A stretch of 64,000 nucleotides of DNA, from the NCBI RefSeq assembly GCF_000308875.1, contig NZ_BAGL01000058.1, forward strand, positions 101,723 to 165,722, given 5' to 3'. The DNA is from Nocardia transvalensis NBRC 15921 (GTDB lineage: Bacteria; Actinomycetota; Actinomycetes; Mycobacteriales; Mycobacteriaceae). The notes under the pieces are model-generated. The model was not told where the DNA came from and did no database searches. It saw only the letters and a program-made list of their open reading frames with translations. Positions 1-12,300 of the stretch are shown here, one piece after another (position 1 is the stretch's first letter; each line of letters opens with the position of its first letter). The position numbers and the translations under genes are program-made.

Positions 1-3000
1 AGTTCCACACCGGTCGCGAAGGCGCCCAGCAGCGTGTGGTTGCGCACGTCGCCGATGAACAGTTTCCCGCCCGGCGCCAGCAGCCGCACGGCCTTCTCGA
101 TCACGTCGAGCAGATACCCGGCGTTCGGGAAGTACTGCACCACCGAGTTCAGCACGATGGTGTCGAACCTGTTCTCCGGCAGGCCGTCCACCACGTCGGC
201 CGGCTGCACGCGCAGCTGCACCCGCCGCACCCAGTCCTGCCCGGACGACCGTAGCCGCGTCGCCAGCACATCGATCGACGTCGCGGAAAAGTCTGTGGCC
301 CAATACTCTTCGCAGTCGGGCGCGAGCCGCGCCAGCAGCAGGCCCGATCCCGCGCCGATCTCGAGCACGCGGGCCGGGCGCAGCGCGCGGATTCGCGCCA
401 CGGTGGCGTCCTGCCACTCGCGCATCTCGCCGAGATCGATCGGTTCCCCGGTGTAGCTGGAGTTCCAGCCCGAGAAGTCGGCGCCGAGATCGTCGGAGAC
501 CGATTCGCGGGTGTAGAGCTCCTCGCCGGAGGTGAGGTCGTCGTAGATCCGCCGCCACTGGCCGACGAGTTCGTCCTCGCGCTCCCGGTCGCGCCGCATC
601 GAGGCCTCGGCATCGACGACCACGTAGCCGACGAGTTGCTTCGCGCCGCCCGCGGAATCCTCACGGGCGACGACCGCCGCGTGGGCGACGCCGGGATGGG
701 CGGTGAGCGCCGCCTCCACCTCGCCGGGCTCGATCCGGAACCCGCGCACCTTGACCTGCTGGTCGGCGCGGCCGGCGTAGGCGAGGACGCCCTCCGCCGT
801 CCAGCGCACCAGGTCGCCGGAGCGGTACATGCGACGCCCCGGCTCGCCGAACGGATCCGCGACGAATCGTTCGGCGGTCAGTGCCGGGCGGTCGAAGTAG
901 CCGCGCGCCAGGTGTTCTCCGGCGATGTACAGCTCGCCGACGACGCCGACCGGTACCGGCCGCAGCCGTCGGTCCAGGACGAGCGCCCGTACATTGTCCA
1001 ACGGCGCACCGATCGGAACCGTGCCGCCGGAGTGGTCCGGGTAGCTGGTGGCGAACGTGGTGGTCTCGGTCGGCCCGTAGACGTGCACGACCGTTGTGTC
1101 CGGGCACGCCGCCCGGATCGCGGCGAAGGCGCTCACGCGCATCTCCTCGCCGCCCGTCCACACCTCGCGGATCCCGGCCAGAACCTCCGGCGCGGTGTCG
1201 GCCAGCAGGTTGAACAGGGCGGTGGTCACGAACAGGGCGGTCACGCCGCTCGCGGCGATCGTCTCGCCGAGGGTCGCGATATCGAGCCGGCCGGGCGGGG
1301 CGACGACGATCTCGCCGCCGGACAGCAGCGGCACCCACGTCTCGTAGGTGACGGCGTCGAAGGCGGTCGCCGAGTGCATCAGGACCCGCCGGTGCGCGCC
1401 GCCTCGCCACCGGCGGTCCCACGCCAGCGCGGTGATATCGCGGTGGGTGGTCATGATGCCCTTCGGGCGGCCCGTCGATCCGGACGTGTACATCAGGTAC
1501 GCGAGCCGGTCGGGAGTTGTCGCGACGCCGGGGTCGGTGCCGGGAACGCCCGCGAGGTCGACGGTGTCGAGATCGATGCGCGCGATCTCGGCGCCGGACA
1601 GCGCATGCCCGGACGCCGTGTCGGTGACGACCGCCTGCGGCCGGGAATCGGCGAGCAGATAGGCGGTGCGATCGCTCGGGTAGCCGGGATCGATCGGCAC
1701 GTACGCGCCGCCCGCCTTGAGCACGGCCAGTTCGGCGACGACCAGCCGCACCGAGCGGGGCAGGGCCACCGCGACCCGCGACTCCGGTCCGACGCCCGCG
1801 TCCAGCAGTACCCGGGCCAGCCGGTTCGCCTGGAACTCGAGTTCCCCGTACGTCAGCCGCTCGGTGGCCGAGGACACGGCCACGGCGTCGGGCGTGGTTG
1901 CCGCCTGCCGGGAGAACAGCTGCGGCACAGCGGTTTCCGGCAGCACGGTGGCCGTGTCGTTCCAGGCGTGCAGCACCCGGTCCCGCTCGGCGGGCTCCAT
2001 CAGGTCGTACCGGTCGATCGGCAGGCCCGGATCGGCGGCGATCAGGTCGAGCAGCCGCGCGAACCTGCGGGCGACGGTCTCGACGGTCGCGCGGTCGTAC
2101 AGATCCGTCGCGTACTCGATCTCACCGGCGATCGCGGGACGGCCGTCGCGCGGCCGTTCGCCGAGTTCGAAGAACAGGTCGAATTTGGCGGTCCCGGTCG
2201 GCGCCGGCAGCGGGGTGAGCCGCAGGCCGGGGAATTCGATCTCCGGCACGGTGTTGTTCTGCCACGCGAAGCACACCTGGAAGATCGGGTGGTAGGCGGT
2301 GGAGCGGTTCGGGTTGAGCAGTTCCACCAGCCGCTCGAACGGCGCCTCCTGATTCTCGTAGGCGCCCAGCGCGTGTTCGCGGGTCTGAGCCAGCACGTCA
2401 CCGAAATCCGGTGTGCCCGAGGTATTCACGCGCAGCACCCAGGTGTTGACGAAGAAGCCGACCAGATCGGTGAGCGCCTCGTCGGTGCGTCCGGCGATGG
2501 GGTTGCCGATGGCCAGATCGTCACCGGCGCCCAGGCGGCGCAGCAGCACCGCGAGCGCGGCCTGCAGAACCATCGACACCGTCGCGTTGTGGCGGCGCGC
2601 CACCGCGCCGAGCGCGGCGTAGGTGTCCGGCCCGATCGCCAGCGGCACCCGGTCGCCGCGGTGGCTCGCCACCGCCGGGCGCGGCCGATCCGTCGGCAGC
2701 GCAACGCATTCCGGCAGGCCCGACAGCCGCTCCCGCCAGTAGTCGAACTGGGTGGACAGCAGGCTGTCCGGATCGGTCTCGGTGCCGAGCACCCGGTGCT
2801 GCCACAGGGTGTAGTCGGCGTACTGCACCGGCAGCGGCGTCCACCGCGGCGCCGCACCGTCGCGCCGCGCGGTGTAGGCGGTGGTGATATCGCGCACCAG
2901 CGGCGCCGAGGACCAGCCGTCGCCGGCGATGTGATGCACCACCATGACGAGCACATGATCGCGCGGTGTGCACCGGAACAGCCCGGCGCGCACGGGAATC

Positions 3001-3349
3001 TCGCGCGACAGATCGAACCGGTACCCGGCGGCCTCCGCCACCGCGGCGGCGACACCCGCCGGGTCGACGTCGACGACGGGCACCTCCGGCTTCAGCTCGT
3101 CGACCGGCAGGATCCGCTGGCACGCGACGCCGTCGACGGTGCCGAACACCGTGCGCAGGCTTTCGTGCCTGCCGATCACGTCGGCGAAGGCGGCGGCGAT
3201 CGCCGCCGGATCGAGGTCGCCGGTGATCCGCACCGCGATCGGCATGTTGTAGGTCGCCGACGGTCCCTCGAAACGGTGGATGAACCAGAGCCGGGACTGC
3301 GCGTAGGACAGCGGGATTCGCTCCGGTCGCGGCTGGGGCGCCAGCGGCA
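1..3349 (-). other. NRPS module 6: C-A with inserted N-methyltransferase (cut by window edge)
   Basis: C6 has SYAQSRLWF and VHHIAGDGWS. A6 pocket residues read D-A-Y-F-W-G-V-T-F, close to Val/Ile-type signatures such as D-A-Y-W-W-G-G-T-F, so a branched-chain residue is likely but not certain. After the A8 motif (VKVRGFRIEPGEVEAAL, about 715-745 nt) a methyltransferase domain begins near 605. It contains VLEIGAGSGLLLARLAP (SAM-binding motif I), CEEYWATDFS, LNSVVQYFPNAGYL and LLAPGGKLFIGDVRN. This is the usual place and sequence of an NRPS N-methyltransferase. The rest of the A domain and its PCP lie beyond the left edge. Confidence 0.88.
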
Positions 3350-6300
3350 CCCGGACCGCATCGGCGCGCGCCACGATCGGCGCGAGCCCGGCGACGGTCG
3401 GGTGGGCGAAGATCTGCCGGATCTCGACCTCGACGCCCAGCTCCGTCCGGATCCGGCTGAGCAGCTTGGTCGCCAGCAGCGAATGGCCGCCCAGGTCGAA
3501 GAAGCTGTCGTCGATGCCGATTCGCTCCGCGCCGAGCAGTTCGCCGAACAACGCGGCCAGCGCCGCCTCGCCCGGATCGCGGGGCGCCCGGTACCCGACG
3601 GTCTCGAAGACCGGTTCCGGCAGCGCGTTCCGGTCCAGTTTGCCGATCGGGGTCACCGGCACCTCGTCGAGGACGGTGACGGCCGCGGGCACCAGGTAGG
3701 CGGGCAGGCGTTCGGCCAGCGACCGCCGCAGTGCCGCGGCATCGATCGTGTGCCCCGGTGCGGCGAGCACGTACGACACCACGGATTCGGTCTCGCCGGG
3801 TCCGATATGCCGTGTGGTGACGGCGAATCCGACCTCGTCGTGCTCGGTGAGGGCCGCGTCGATCTCGCCGGTCTCGATCCGGAAGCCGCGCACCTTCACC
3901 TGGAAATCGCCGCGCTCCAGGTATTCCAGCCGGCCGTCGGCCCGCCAGCGGACGATATCGCCGGTGCGGTACATGCGGCGTCCGGCGGCGAACGGGTCGG
4001 CGACGAAACGCTGCGCGGTGAGCGACGAGCGGCGGTGGTAGCCGCGGGCGATCTGCACGCCGGACAGGTACAGGTCGCCGGCGACCCCGATCGGCACCGG
4101 GCGCAGGTACGCGTCCAGCACGTAGGCGGCGGTGTTCCGGACCGGCGATCCGATCGGCACCACGTGCCCGGTATCGCCGTCCGCCGCGGACGCGGTGGCG
4201 TGCACGGTGAACTCGGTCGGCCCGTACAGGTTGTACGCCCGCGCGTCCGGCAGCACGGCCCGCACCCGGGCAAGCGTGCGCGGCGGAAGCTGCTCGCCGG
4301 CGGCGAGGATCGCCCGCAGCGACGCGCAGCGCCCGGCCGGGAAGTGATCGGTGAACACCGCCAGCATCGACGGCACGAACGACACCATCGTCACCGCGTA
4401 TTCATCGATCGTCCGGATCAGGTAGTCCGGGTCGCGGTGGCCGTCCGGTGCGGCCACGACCAGGCGCGCGCCGCGGATCAGCGGGCACACCAGTTCCCAC
4501 ACCGATACATCGAACGTGAGCGGCGTCTTCAGCAGGACCGTGTCGTCGGCCGAGATGCCGAAGCGGTCGGCCAGCCAGAGCACCTGGTTGACCATCGCCG
4601 CGTGGGTGACGGTGACGCCCTTGGGTTCTCCGGTCGAGCCCGAGGTGTAGACGACGTCGGCAGCGTTCGCCGGCCGCAGCGGGGCACGCCGGTCGGCGTC
4701 GGTGATCGCGGCGCCGGTGACGGTGGCGTCGTCGTCCGCCGGATCGAGCAGGGCACGGCCGGAGACCGCGAGCCCGGACCGGCCGAGCACGCAGGCCGGG
4801 CCGGCCGCGTCGAGGATCCGGGCGATCCGCTCGGCGGGGTGGCCGGGGTCGATCGGGACGTACGCACCGCCCGCGGTGAGTACCGCCAGGACCGACACCA
4901 CCATGTCGAGCGATCGCGGCACCGCCACGGCCACCAGCGACTCGGGGCCGACGCCCGCGCGGATCAGCCTGCGCGCCAACCGGTTCACGCGTCCGGCCAG
5001 CTGCTCGTAGGTCAGCGTGCCCGCGCCGTCGATGACCGCGACCGCCGCGGGCGTCCGCGACACCTGGGCCTCGAACAGCGACACCACGGTGGCGTCGGGA
5101 TCCACCGGCACAACGGTGTCGTTGAACCGCTCCAGCACGAGGGCGCGCTCGTCGGCGTCGACGGCGGTGACGTCGCCGGTCCGGACACCGGGATCGGCGA
5201 TCACGTCCGCGAGCACGCGCACCAGCCGCCCGGCGATCTCGCGGACCCGGTCCTCCTCGAACACCGAAGGCAGGTACTGGAATCGGGCGCGCAGCCGGGC
5301 TCCGGTGTGCACCACCAGCGACAGCGGATAGTGCGGTGCGTCGTTGGACCGCACGCCGTCGAGGCGCAGGCCGTCGATCGCGGCCGCGTGCGCGGCGAGA
5401 CCGTCGTGATCGATCGGATAGGACTCGAAGACGGTGAGCGTGTCGAACAGCGTTCCCGTCCCCGCGGACCGCGTGATATCGGTGAGCCCCAGATGGTGGT
5501 GGTCCAGCAGGGCCGCTTGCTCGGCCTGCACCCGGGCGAGCAGGTCGGCCGCGGATTCGCCCGGTTCCAGCCGGATCCGGACCGGGACGGTGTTGATGAA
5601 AAGCCCGACCATCGATTCGATGTCCCGCACCTGTGGCGGGCGGCCCGACACCGTGGCCCCGAAGACCACATCGTGCTGTCCGGTCAGCCGCGACAGCAGC
5701 AGCGCCCACGCCGCCTGGATCACGGTGTTCACCGTGACGCCCAGCCGCGCGGCGAGAGCGGACAGGCCCGCGCTCTCCTCGGCGGCCAGGTCGACGGTCA
5801 CCTCGGCGACCCGGGTGGCCGGGTCGAGCGCGGCCCCGCGCGGCGCGAGCAGCGTCGGCCGCGCACCGTCCAGGGCGGCGGCCCAGGCGTGCCGGGACGC
5901 ATCCGCGTCCTGGGCGGACAACCAGGCCAGATAACCGCGGTAGGAGGCGGCCGGTCCGGCCGGCGCCGCGCCACCGGCGGCGTACGCGGCCAGCAGCTCA
6001 CGCAGTATCAGCGGCATCGACCAGCCGTCGAGCAGCACGTGGTGGTAGGACACCACCAGCGCGAATTCGCCGTCGGCGACGGTGACGAGGGCGAACCGGA
6101 TCAGCGGCGGCGCGCCGATGTCGAACGTCTCGGCCTGATCCCGTTCCAGCCAGTCGGCCAGGCGCGCGCCGCTGTCCGGCCCGCGCAGATCGACTTCCCG
6201 CCACGGCACGGTGACGCCGTCGACCACGATCTGGACGGGTTCGCCGCCCGCGGTGGCGGTGAAGGCCACCCGCAGGTTCGGGTACCGGTCGAGCAGCGTT

Positions 6301-9300
6301 TGCGCGCAGCGGCGCAGGCGGTCGGCGTCGACCCGCCCGGACATCGTCAACACCAGCTGCACCGAGTAGACGTCCACCGAATCCCGTGCCAGCAGTGCGT
6401 GATACAGCAGTCCCTGCTGGAGCGGCGCGAGCGGCCACGCGTCGGCGATCGCCGGGTAGCGGCGCTCCCACGCGTCGACGTCCGGCTGCCCGGCCCGCAC
6501 CAGGGCGAAGTCCGACGGTGTGTGCCCGCCCGCTCCCCCGTGCACGTGGGCGGCCAGCGCCGACAGTGCCGCCGTCCACAGTCCGGCCAGTTCGGTGACG
6601 TCCTCGCGCGACAGCAGGGTGGACGGGTAGGCGAAGGAGCCCTCCAGTACCGGCCCGTCCGGGCCGTCGGTGACGATCGCGTTGATGTCGACCACCCGGT
6701 TGGCGGGCATATCGGCGTCGACGGCGATCGCGGGGGTACCGGTGTCGAGCGACGGCAGCCAGTCGGTGACGCCGTCCGGCGCCGTCTCGCCGCCGGCGCG
6801 GCCGAGGTAGTTGAAACTGATCTGGGCACTGTCGATCTCGGCCAGCATCGGTGCGGTGTCAGCGTTGAGGTAGCGCAGCAGACCGAACCCGATGCCCTTG
6901 TCCGGCACCGCGAGCAATTGCTCCTTCACCGCCTTGACGGCCGCGGTCATATCCGCGCCCGCGACGAGGGCGGCCTCGGCATCGATGCCGCGCAGCCGCA
7001 ACCGGACCGGATAGGCCGTGGTGAACCAGCCGACGGTGCGCGACAGGTCGGCGCCGGCGGCGATCGTCTCCTCGCGGCCGTGACCCTCCAACTGCACCAG
7101 CGCATCCGAATCTTCGACGCCGTGGCGGGCCCGCCACACCGTCACCGCGAGGGCGAGCGCCGTGAGCAGGCCGTCGTCGACGCGACCGTGGAACGCGCCC
7201 GGCACGTCGGTCAGCAGTGCCGCGGTCACCGCCGCGGACAGGGCGACCCGCACGTGGTCGACGGTCGCCGCGACGTCGAGGGCGGGGTCGAACGCCCGCG
7301 CGCCCAGCAGCGGGTCGGGGCCGTCGAGCGTCCGACGCCACCAGTCCAGTTCGGCGACCCGGCCGGGCCGGTGCGCCTCGGCGCGCAGTGCGTGCGCCCA
7401 GCGCCGCATCGACGTGCCTACCGGCGGGAGTACCGGAGGCCGTCCCGCCGACACCTGCGCCCACGCGGACATCATGTCCGGCACCAGGATTCGCCACGAC
7501 ACACCGTCCACGGCGAGGTGGTGCGCCACCACGATCAGCCGTCCACGGCGGTCCCCGCCGCGGTCGAGCCAGACGAACTGCAGGATCGGGCCCGACACCG
7601 GATCCAGCCGGCCCACGGCCGCGTCCAGTGCGCGCTCCACTCGCTCGTCGTCGAGGCGTTCGACGTCGACGCGATGCACCAGCGCGTCGACGTCGGCGCC
7701 CGGGGACGCCACGTCGATGTGCCAGCCGTCCGCCGCGCGCACCAGCCGGGCGCGCAGCATATCGTGCCGTTCCACGACCGCGGCCAGGGTGGCGACCAGT
7801 CCGGCGCGGTCGATGCCCACGGGCAGGTCGAGCGCCAGCGGCTGGTGGAAGCGCCGGAATCCGCCGCCGCGCCGCACCATCCAGTGCTGGATCGGCAGCA
7901 GCGGCAGCTCGCCGATTCCTCCGCCCGGCAGTTCCTCGAGCTGTACGAGGGCCGCCTCCCCGTCGAGTGCGACGGCCGCCAGAGCGCCGACGGTCCTGTG
8001 CTCGAACACTTCTCGCGGGGAGAGCACGAGTCCGCGGGCCTTGGCCCGCGCGACCAGCTGGATCGACATGATGCTGTCGCCGCCCAGGGCGAAGAAGCTG
8101 TCGTCGAGACCGACCCGTTCGCGCCCGAGCACCTCGGCGAAGACCTCGGCCAGCACCCGCTCGGAGTCGGTGCGCGGCGCGCGGTCGGGCGCACCGGCGG
8201 CGTACACCGGCGCGGGCAGCGCCTTGCGGTCCAGCTTGCCGGAGGAGGTCATCGGCAGCGCGTCGAGTACCACGATCACCGCGGGCACCATGTGAGCGGG
8301 CAGCCGCTCGGCCACCGCGGCGCGGATCGCGTCGCCGTCGGCGCTCCCGCCCTCCGCGGCCACGGCATAGCCCACCAGCCGTTCACCGGTGCCGCCGTCG
8401 TCGCGCACGGCGACCGCCGCCCGCGCGACACCGGGGGCCGCGAGCAGCGCGGCCTCGACCTCGCCCAGTTCGATGCGGAACCCGCGCACCTTGACCTGGA
8501 AATCGCTGCGCCCCAAGTACTCCAGGGTCCCGTCGGGCGTCCACCGGGCGACGTCGCCGGTGCGGTACAGGCGGGCGCCGGGCGCGCCGTACGGGTCGGC
8601 CACGAACCGCTGTGCCGTCAGGTCCGGGCGGCCGAGGTAGCCGCGCGCGAGCTGGGCCCCGGCCACGTACAGGTCGCCCGCGGCGCCGGCGGGCGCCGGG
8701 CGCAGCCGCCGGTCCAGTACCCGCACGGCCAGACCCGGCAGGCCGCGGCCGATCGCGCCGGCCGCACCCGCGCGCGGCGCCGCCGCGTCCAGCGCCAGGA
8801 ACGACACGTGCACCGTGGTCTCGGTGATCCCGTACATGTTCACCAGCCGTGGCGCGGTATCGCCGTGGTGGTCGTACCAGCGCTGAAGCTGCGCGACATG
8901 CAGTGCCTCGCCGCCGAATACGACGTAGCGCAGCGCGAGGTCACCGGCGCCCGCCGCGGCGGCGGCACGATCCGCGTCGATGAACTGGTAGAACGCCGAC
9001 GGCGTCTGGTTGAGCACGGTCACCCGCTCGCGGCGCACGAGTTCGCGGAACTCCTCCGGGCTGCGGGAGGTGAGGTAGTCCACCACCACGAGGGTTCCGC
9101 CGTAGGCCAGCGGTCCCCACAGTTCCCACACCGAGAAGTCGAAGGCGGTGCTGTGGAACAGCGTCCACACGTCGGTGTGGTCGAATCCGAATTTCGGCTG
9201 CGCGTTGCCGAGCAGTTCGACGACGTTGCGGTGGGTGACGACGACGCCCTTGGGCCGTCCCGTCGATCCGGAGGTGTAGATGACGTACGCCGGATGCGAC

Positions 9301-12300
9301 GGCCGCAGCGGGGCGAGCCGGTCGGCATCGGTGAGCGGCGTCGCGTCCCGGTGTGTCCCCATCGTGTCCAGGTCGAGGCGGCGAACGCGCGACGCCGCCT
9401 CGACGTCGATATCGGAGGTGGTGAGAACGCACACGGGTGCGGCGTCGGACAGGGTGTAGGCGATGCGCTCGGCCGGGTAGGCCGGATCGACGGGCACGTA
9501 CGCGCCACCGGCGGCGAGGACGGCCAGGATCGCGACCACGAGGTCCTGCGACCGGGGCAGCAGCACCGCGACCAGCGACTCCGGCCCGACACCCGCCTCC
9601 ACGAGCACTCGCGCCAGCCCGTTGGCCCGGGCCGCGAGTTCGCCGTAGGTCAGCGCGGCGCCGTCGCCGCGCACCGCCACGGCCTCCGGGCGCACCGTCA
9701 CCTGCGCCTCGAACAGCGACGCCAGCGTCGCGCCGGCATCCACCGGGTGGGCGGGCTCGTTCCAGTCGTCCAGGACGGCCCGTCGTTCCGCGGCGTCGAG
9801 CACGTCGATCTCGCGCACGCGGATACCGCTATCGGCGAGGATCGCGTCCAGCACGCGTTCCAGCCGGGCGACGACGGCCGCTACCGCGTTCTCGTCCAGC
9901 AGGTCCGGCTGGTAGCCCGCGGTGAGGTGCAGGCGCGAATCCAGCTGTGCCACCAGGGCCAGCGGGTAGTGGGTCGAATCGTCGGCGTCGGTCCCCGTGA
10001 CCTCCACGCCGTCCAGGTCGGCGGTCAGGCCGGACAGGGCGGCGGTGTCGACCGGGTAGGACTCGAACACCAGCAGCGTGTCGAACAGCTCGCCGAGATC
10101 GGCGGCGGCGTGGATATCGGCGAGGCCGAGGTGCTGATGCTCGAGCAGGGCCGCCTGCTCGCTCTGGATCCGGCCCAGCATCGCCTCGACGGTCCCGTCG
10201 TCGTCCATCCGGACCCGCACCGGAACTGTGTTGATGAACAGGCCCACCATGGACTCGACGCCCGGCAGTTCCGGCGGACGTCCCGACACCGTGGCGCCGA
10301 ACAGCACGTCGGATCGATCCGTCAGGCGTGACAGCACGATCGCCCACGCCGCCTGCAGCACGGTATTCACCGTGACGCCGTGCCGCGCGGCGAGATCGAC
10401 CAGCCGCGCGGTGCGCTCGTAATCCAGTGTCCGCCGGTACTTTCGCGGCACCGCCGCCGTGGATGCGCCTGTGCCCGCCGGCGCCAGCAGCGTCGGCTCC
10501 TCGACACCGGCCAGCGCCGCACGCCAGGCCGCGGTGGCGGCGTCGCGGTCACGGCGTCCCATCCAGTCGGCGAACGCGCGGTACGGGCGCACCGGCGGCA
10601 ACGCGGCGGTGTCGCCCCGAGTGGCGTAGAGCACCAGGAGATCTCGCACGAGCAGGGGCATCGACCACCCGTCCAGCAGGATGTGGTGGTTGGTCAGCAG
10701 CAGCTGCCAGCGGTCCTCGTCGAACCGCAGCAGCGTGGCCCGCAGCAGTGGCGGCGCGGCCATGTCGAACGGTTGCCGCCGGTCGCGCGCCCGCGCCTCG
10801 GCCGCGCGGTCGGCGCCGCCGGGTCCGGTGGCGTCGATCTCGGTCCACGGCAGTTCGGCGGCGGCCGGGATCACCTGTGCCGGTGTGCCGTTCGTTCCGG
10901 TGACGAACGCGGCGCGCAGGTTGGGGTGCCGGTCCAGCAGCGCGGCGGTCGCGGCGCGCAGCCGGGCCGGGTCCACCTCGCCGGACAGGTCGACGACCGC
11001 CTGCGCGGTGTACGCGTCCATCGCCGATCCGGCCATCAGGGCGTGGAACAGCAGCCCGGTCTGCAACGGTGTCAGCGCCCACACGTCGAAGCCGCGCGGA
11101 TGGCGGGCCTGCCAGGTGTCGATATCGGCCTGGGTCACCGCGACGGCGAAGTCGGACGGCGTGTGCCCACCGGCCGTCGGGTCGGCGACGTGCGCGGCGA
11201 GGGCCGACAGCGCCTCGACCCACAGCTCGGCCAGTGCGCCGACGTCCGCACCGGACAGCACGCCCGTGGGGTAGGCGAGGGTGCCGCGCAGCCGGGTCGC
11301 GCCGTCCGCGTCGACGGCCATGACGTTGATGTCGACGACGCGGTCCACGACCATGTCGGCATCCGGTTCGGCGGCCGGCCCGCCCGGTACGCCGGTCGGC
11401 AGCCAGGCCGAATCCTCCGGCAGCTCACCGGTATTCGTGCGGCCGAGATAGTTGAAACCGATGCGCCCGGCGCCGTCGTGGACCGCCAGCTCCGGCCCGG
11501 TCGCCGCGTTGAGGTAGCGCAGCAGGCCGTAGCCCATGCCGTTGTCGGGTACCGCGCGCAGCTGTTCCTTGACCGCCTTGACGGCCTCGCCGATCGCGGC
11601 CGCACCGGTCAGCGCGGCGTCGGGATCGATGCCGGACAGCTCGAGCCGGACCGGATAGGCGCTGGTCAGCCATCCCACGGTGCGGGACAGGGACGCGCCG
11701 GGCACGATCGTCTCCGCGCGCCCGTGGCCCTCCATGCGCAGCAGCACCGCGTCGTCGTCGATACCGCGCCGGGATCGCCACACCCGGACGGCGACGGCCA
11801 GTGCCGCCAGCAGCGCGTCGTTCGCACCGCCGTGGAATACCCGCGGCGCGGTGGTGAGCACGGCCTCGGTGACCTCCGGCGGCACGACGACCTCGACCCG
11901 GTCCAGGGTCGCGGCGACATCGACGGCCGAATCGAGCGGCCGCGCACCGAGTTCCGGGTCCGGCCCGTCGAGAACGGCCTGCCAGTACGGCAGTTCGCGC
12001 ACTCGTTCGGGCCGCACGGCCTCGTCGGCGAGCGCGTGCGCCCATCGGCGCAGCGATGTGCCCGCCGGCGCCGGGGACGGTGCACGCCCGGCCGTGACGT
12101 CCGCCCACGCCGCCATCAGATCCGGTACCAGGATGCGCCAGGACACACCGTCCACCGCGAAGTGGTGGGCCACGAACAGCAGCTGCCCGGGACGGTCGGC
12201 GCCGAAGTCCAGCCACACCAGGCGCAGCATGGACCCGCCTCGCGGATCCAGCGCGCCGAGTGCCGAATCCAGTTCGCGGGACAGTGTTTCCGACACCGTT

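Noticed and set aside
636..10331. A 3,231-codon open frame on the plus strand, and similar ones at 10380-16385 and 16422-22988
   Set aside because: They are exactly antiparallel in codon register to the NRPS and arise from its GC-rich third positions. Their translations are Arg/Gly/His-rich, with no domains.
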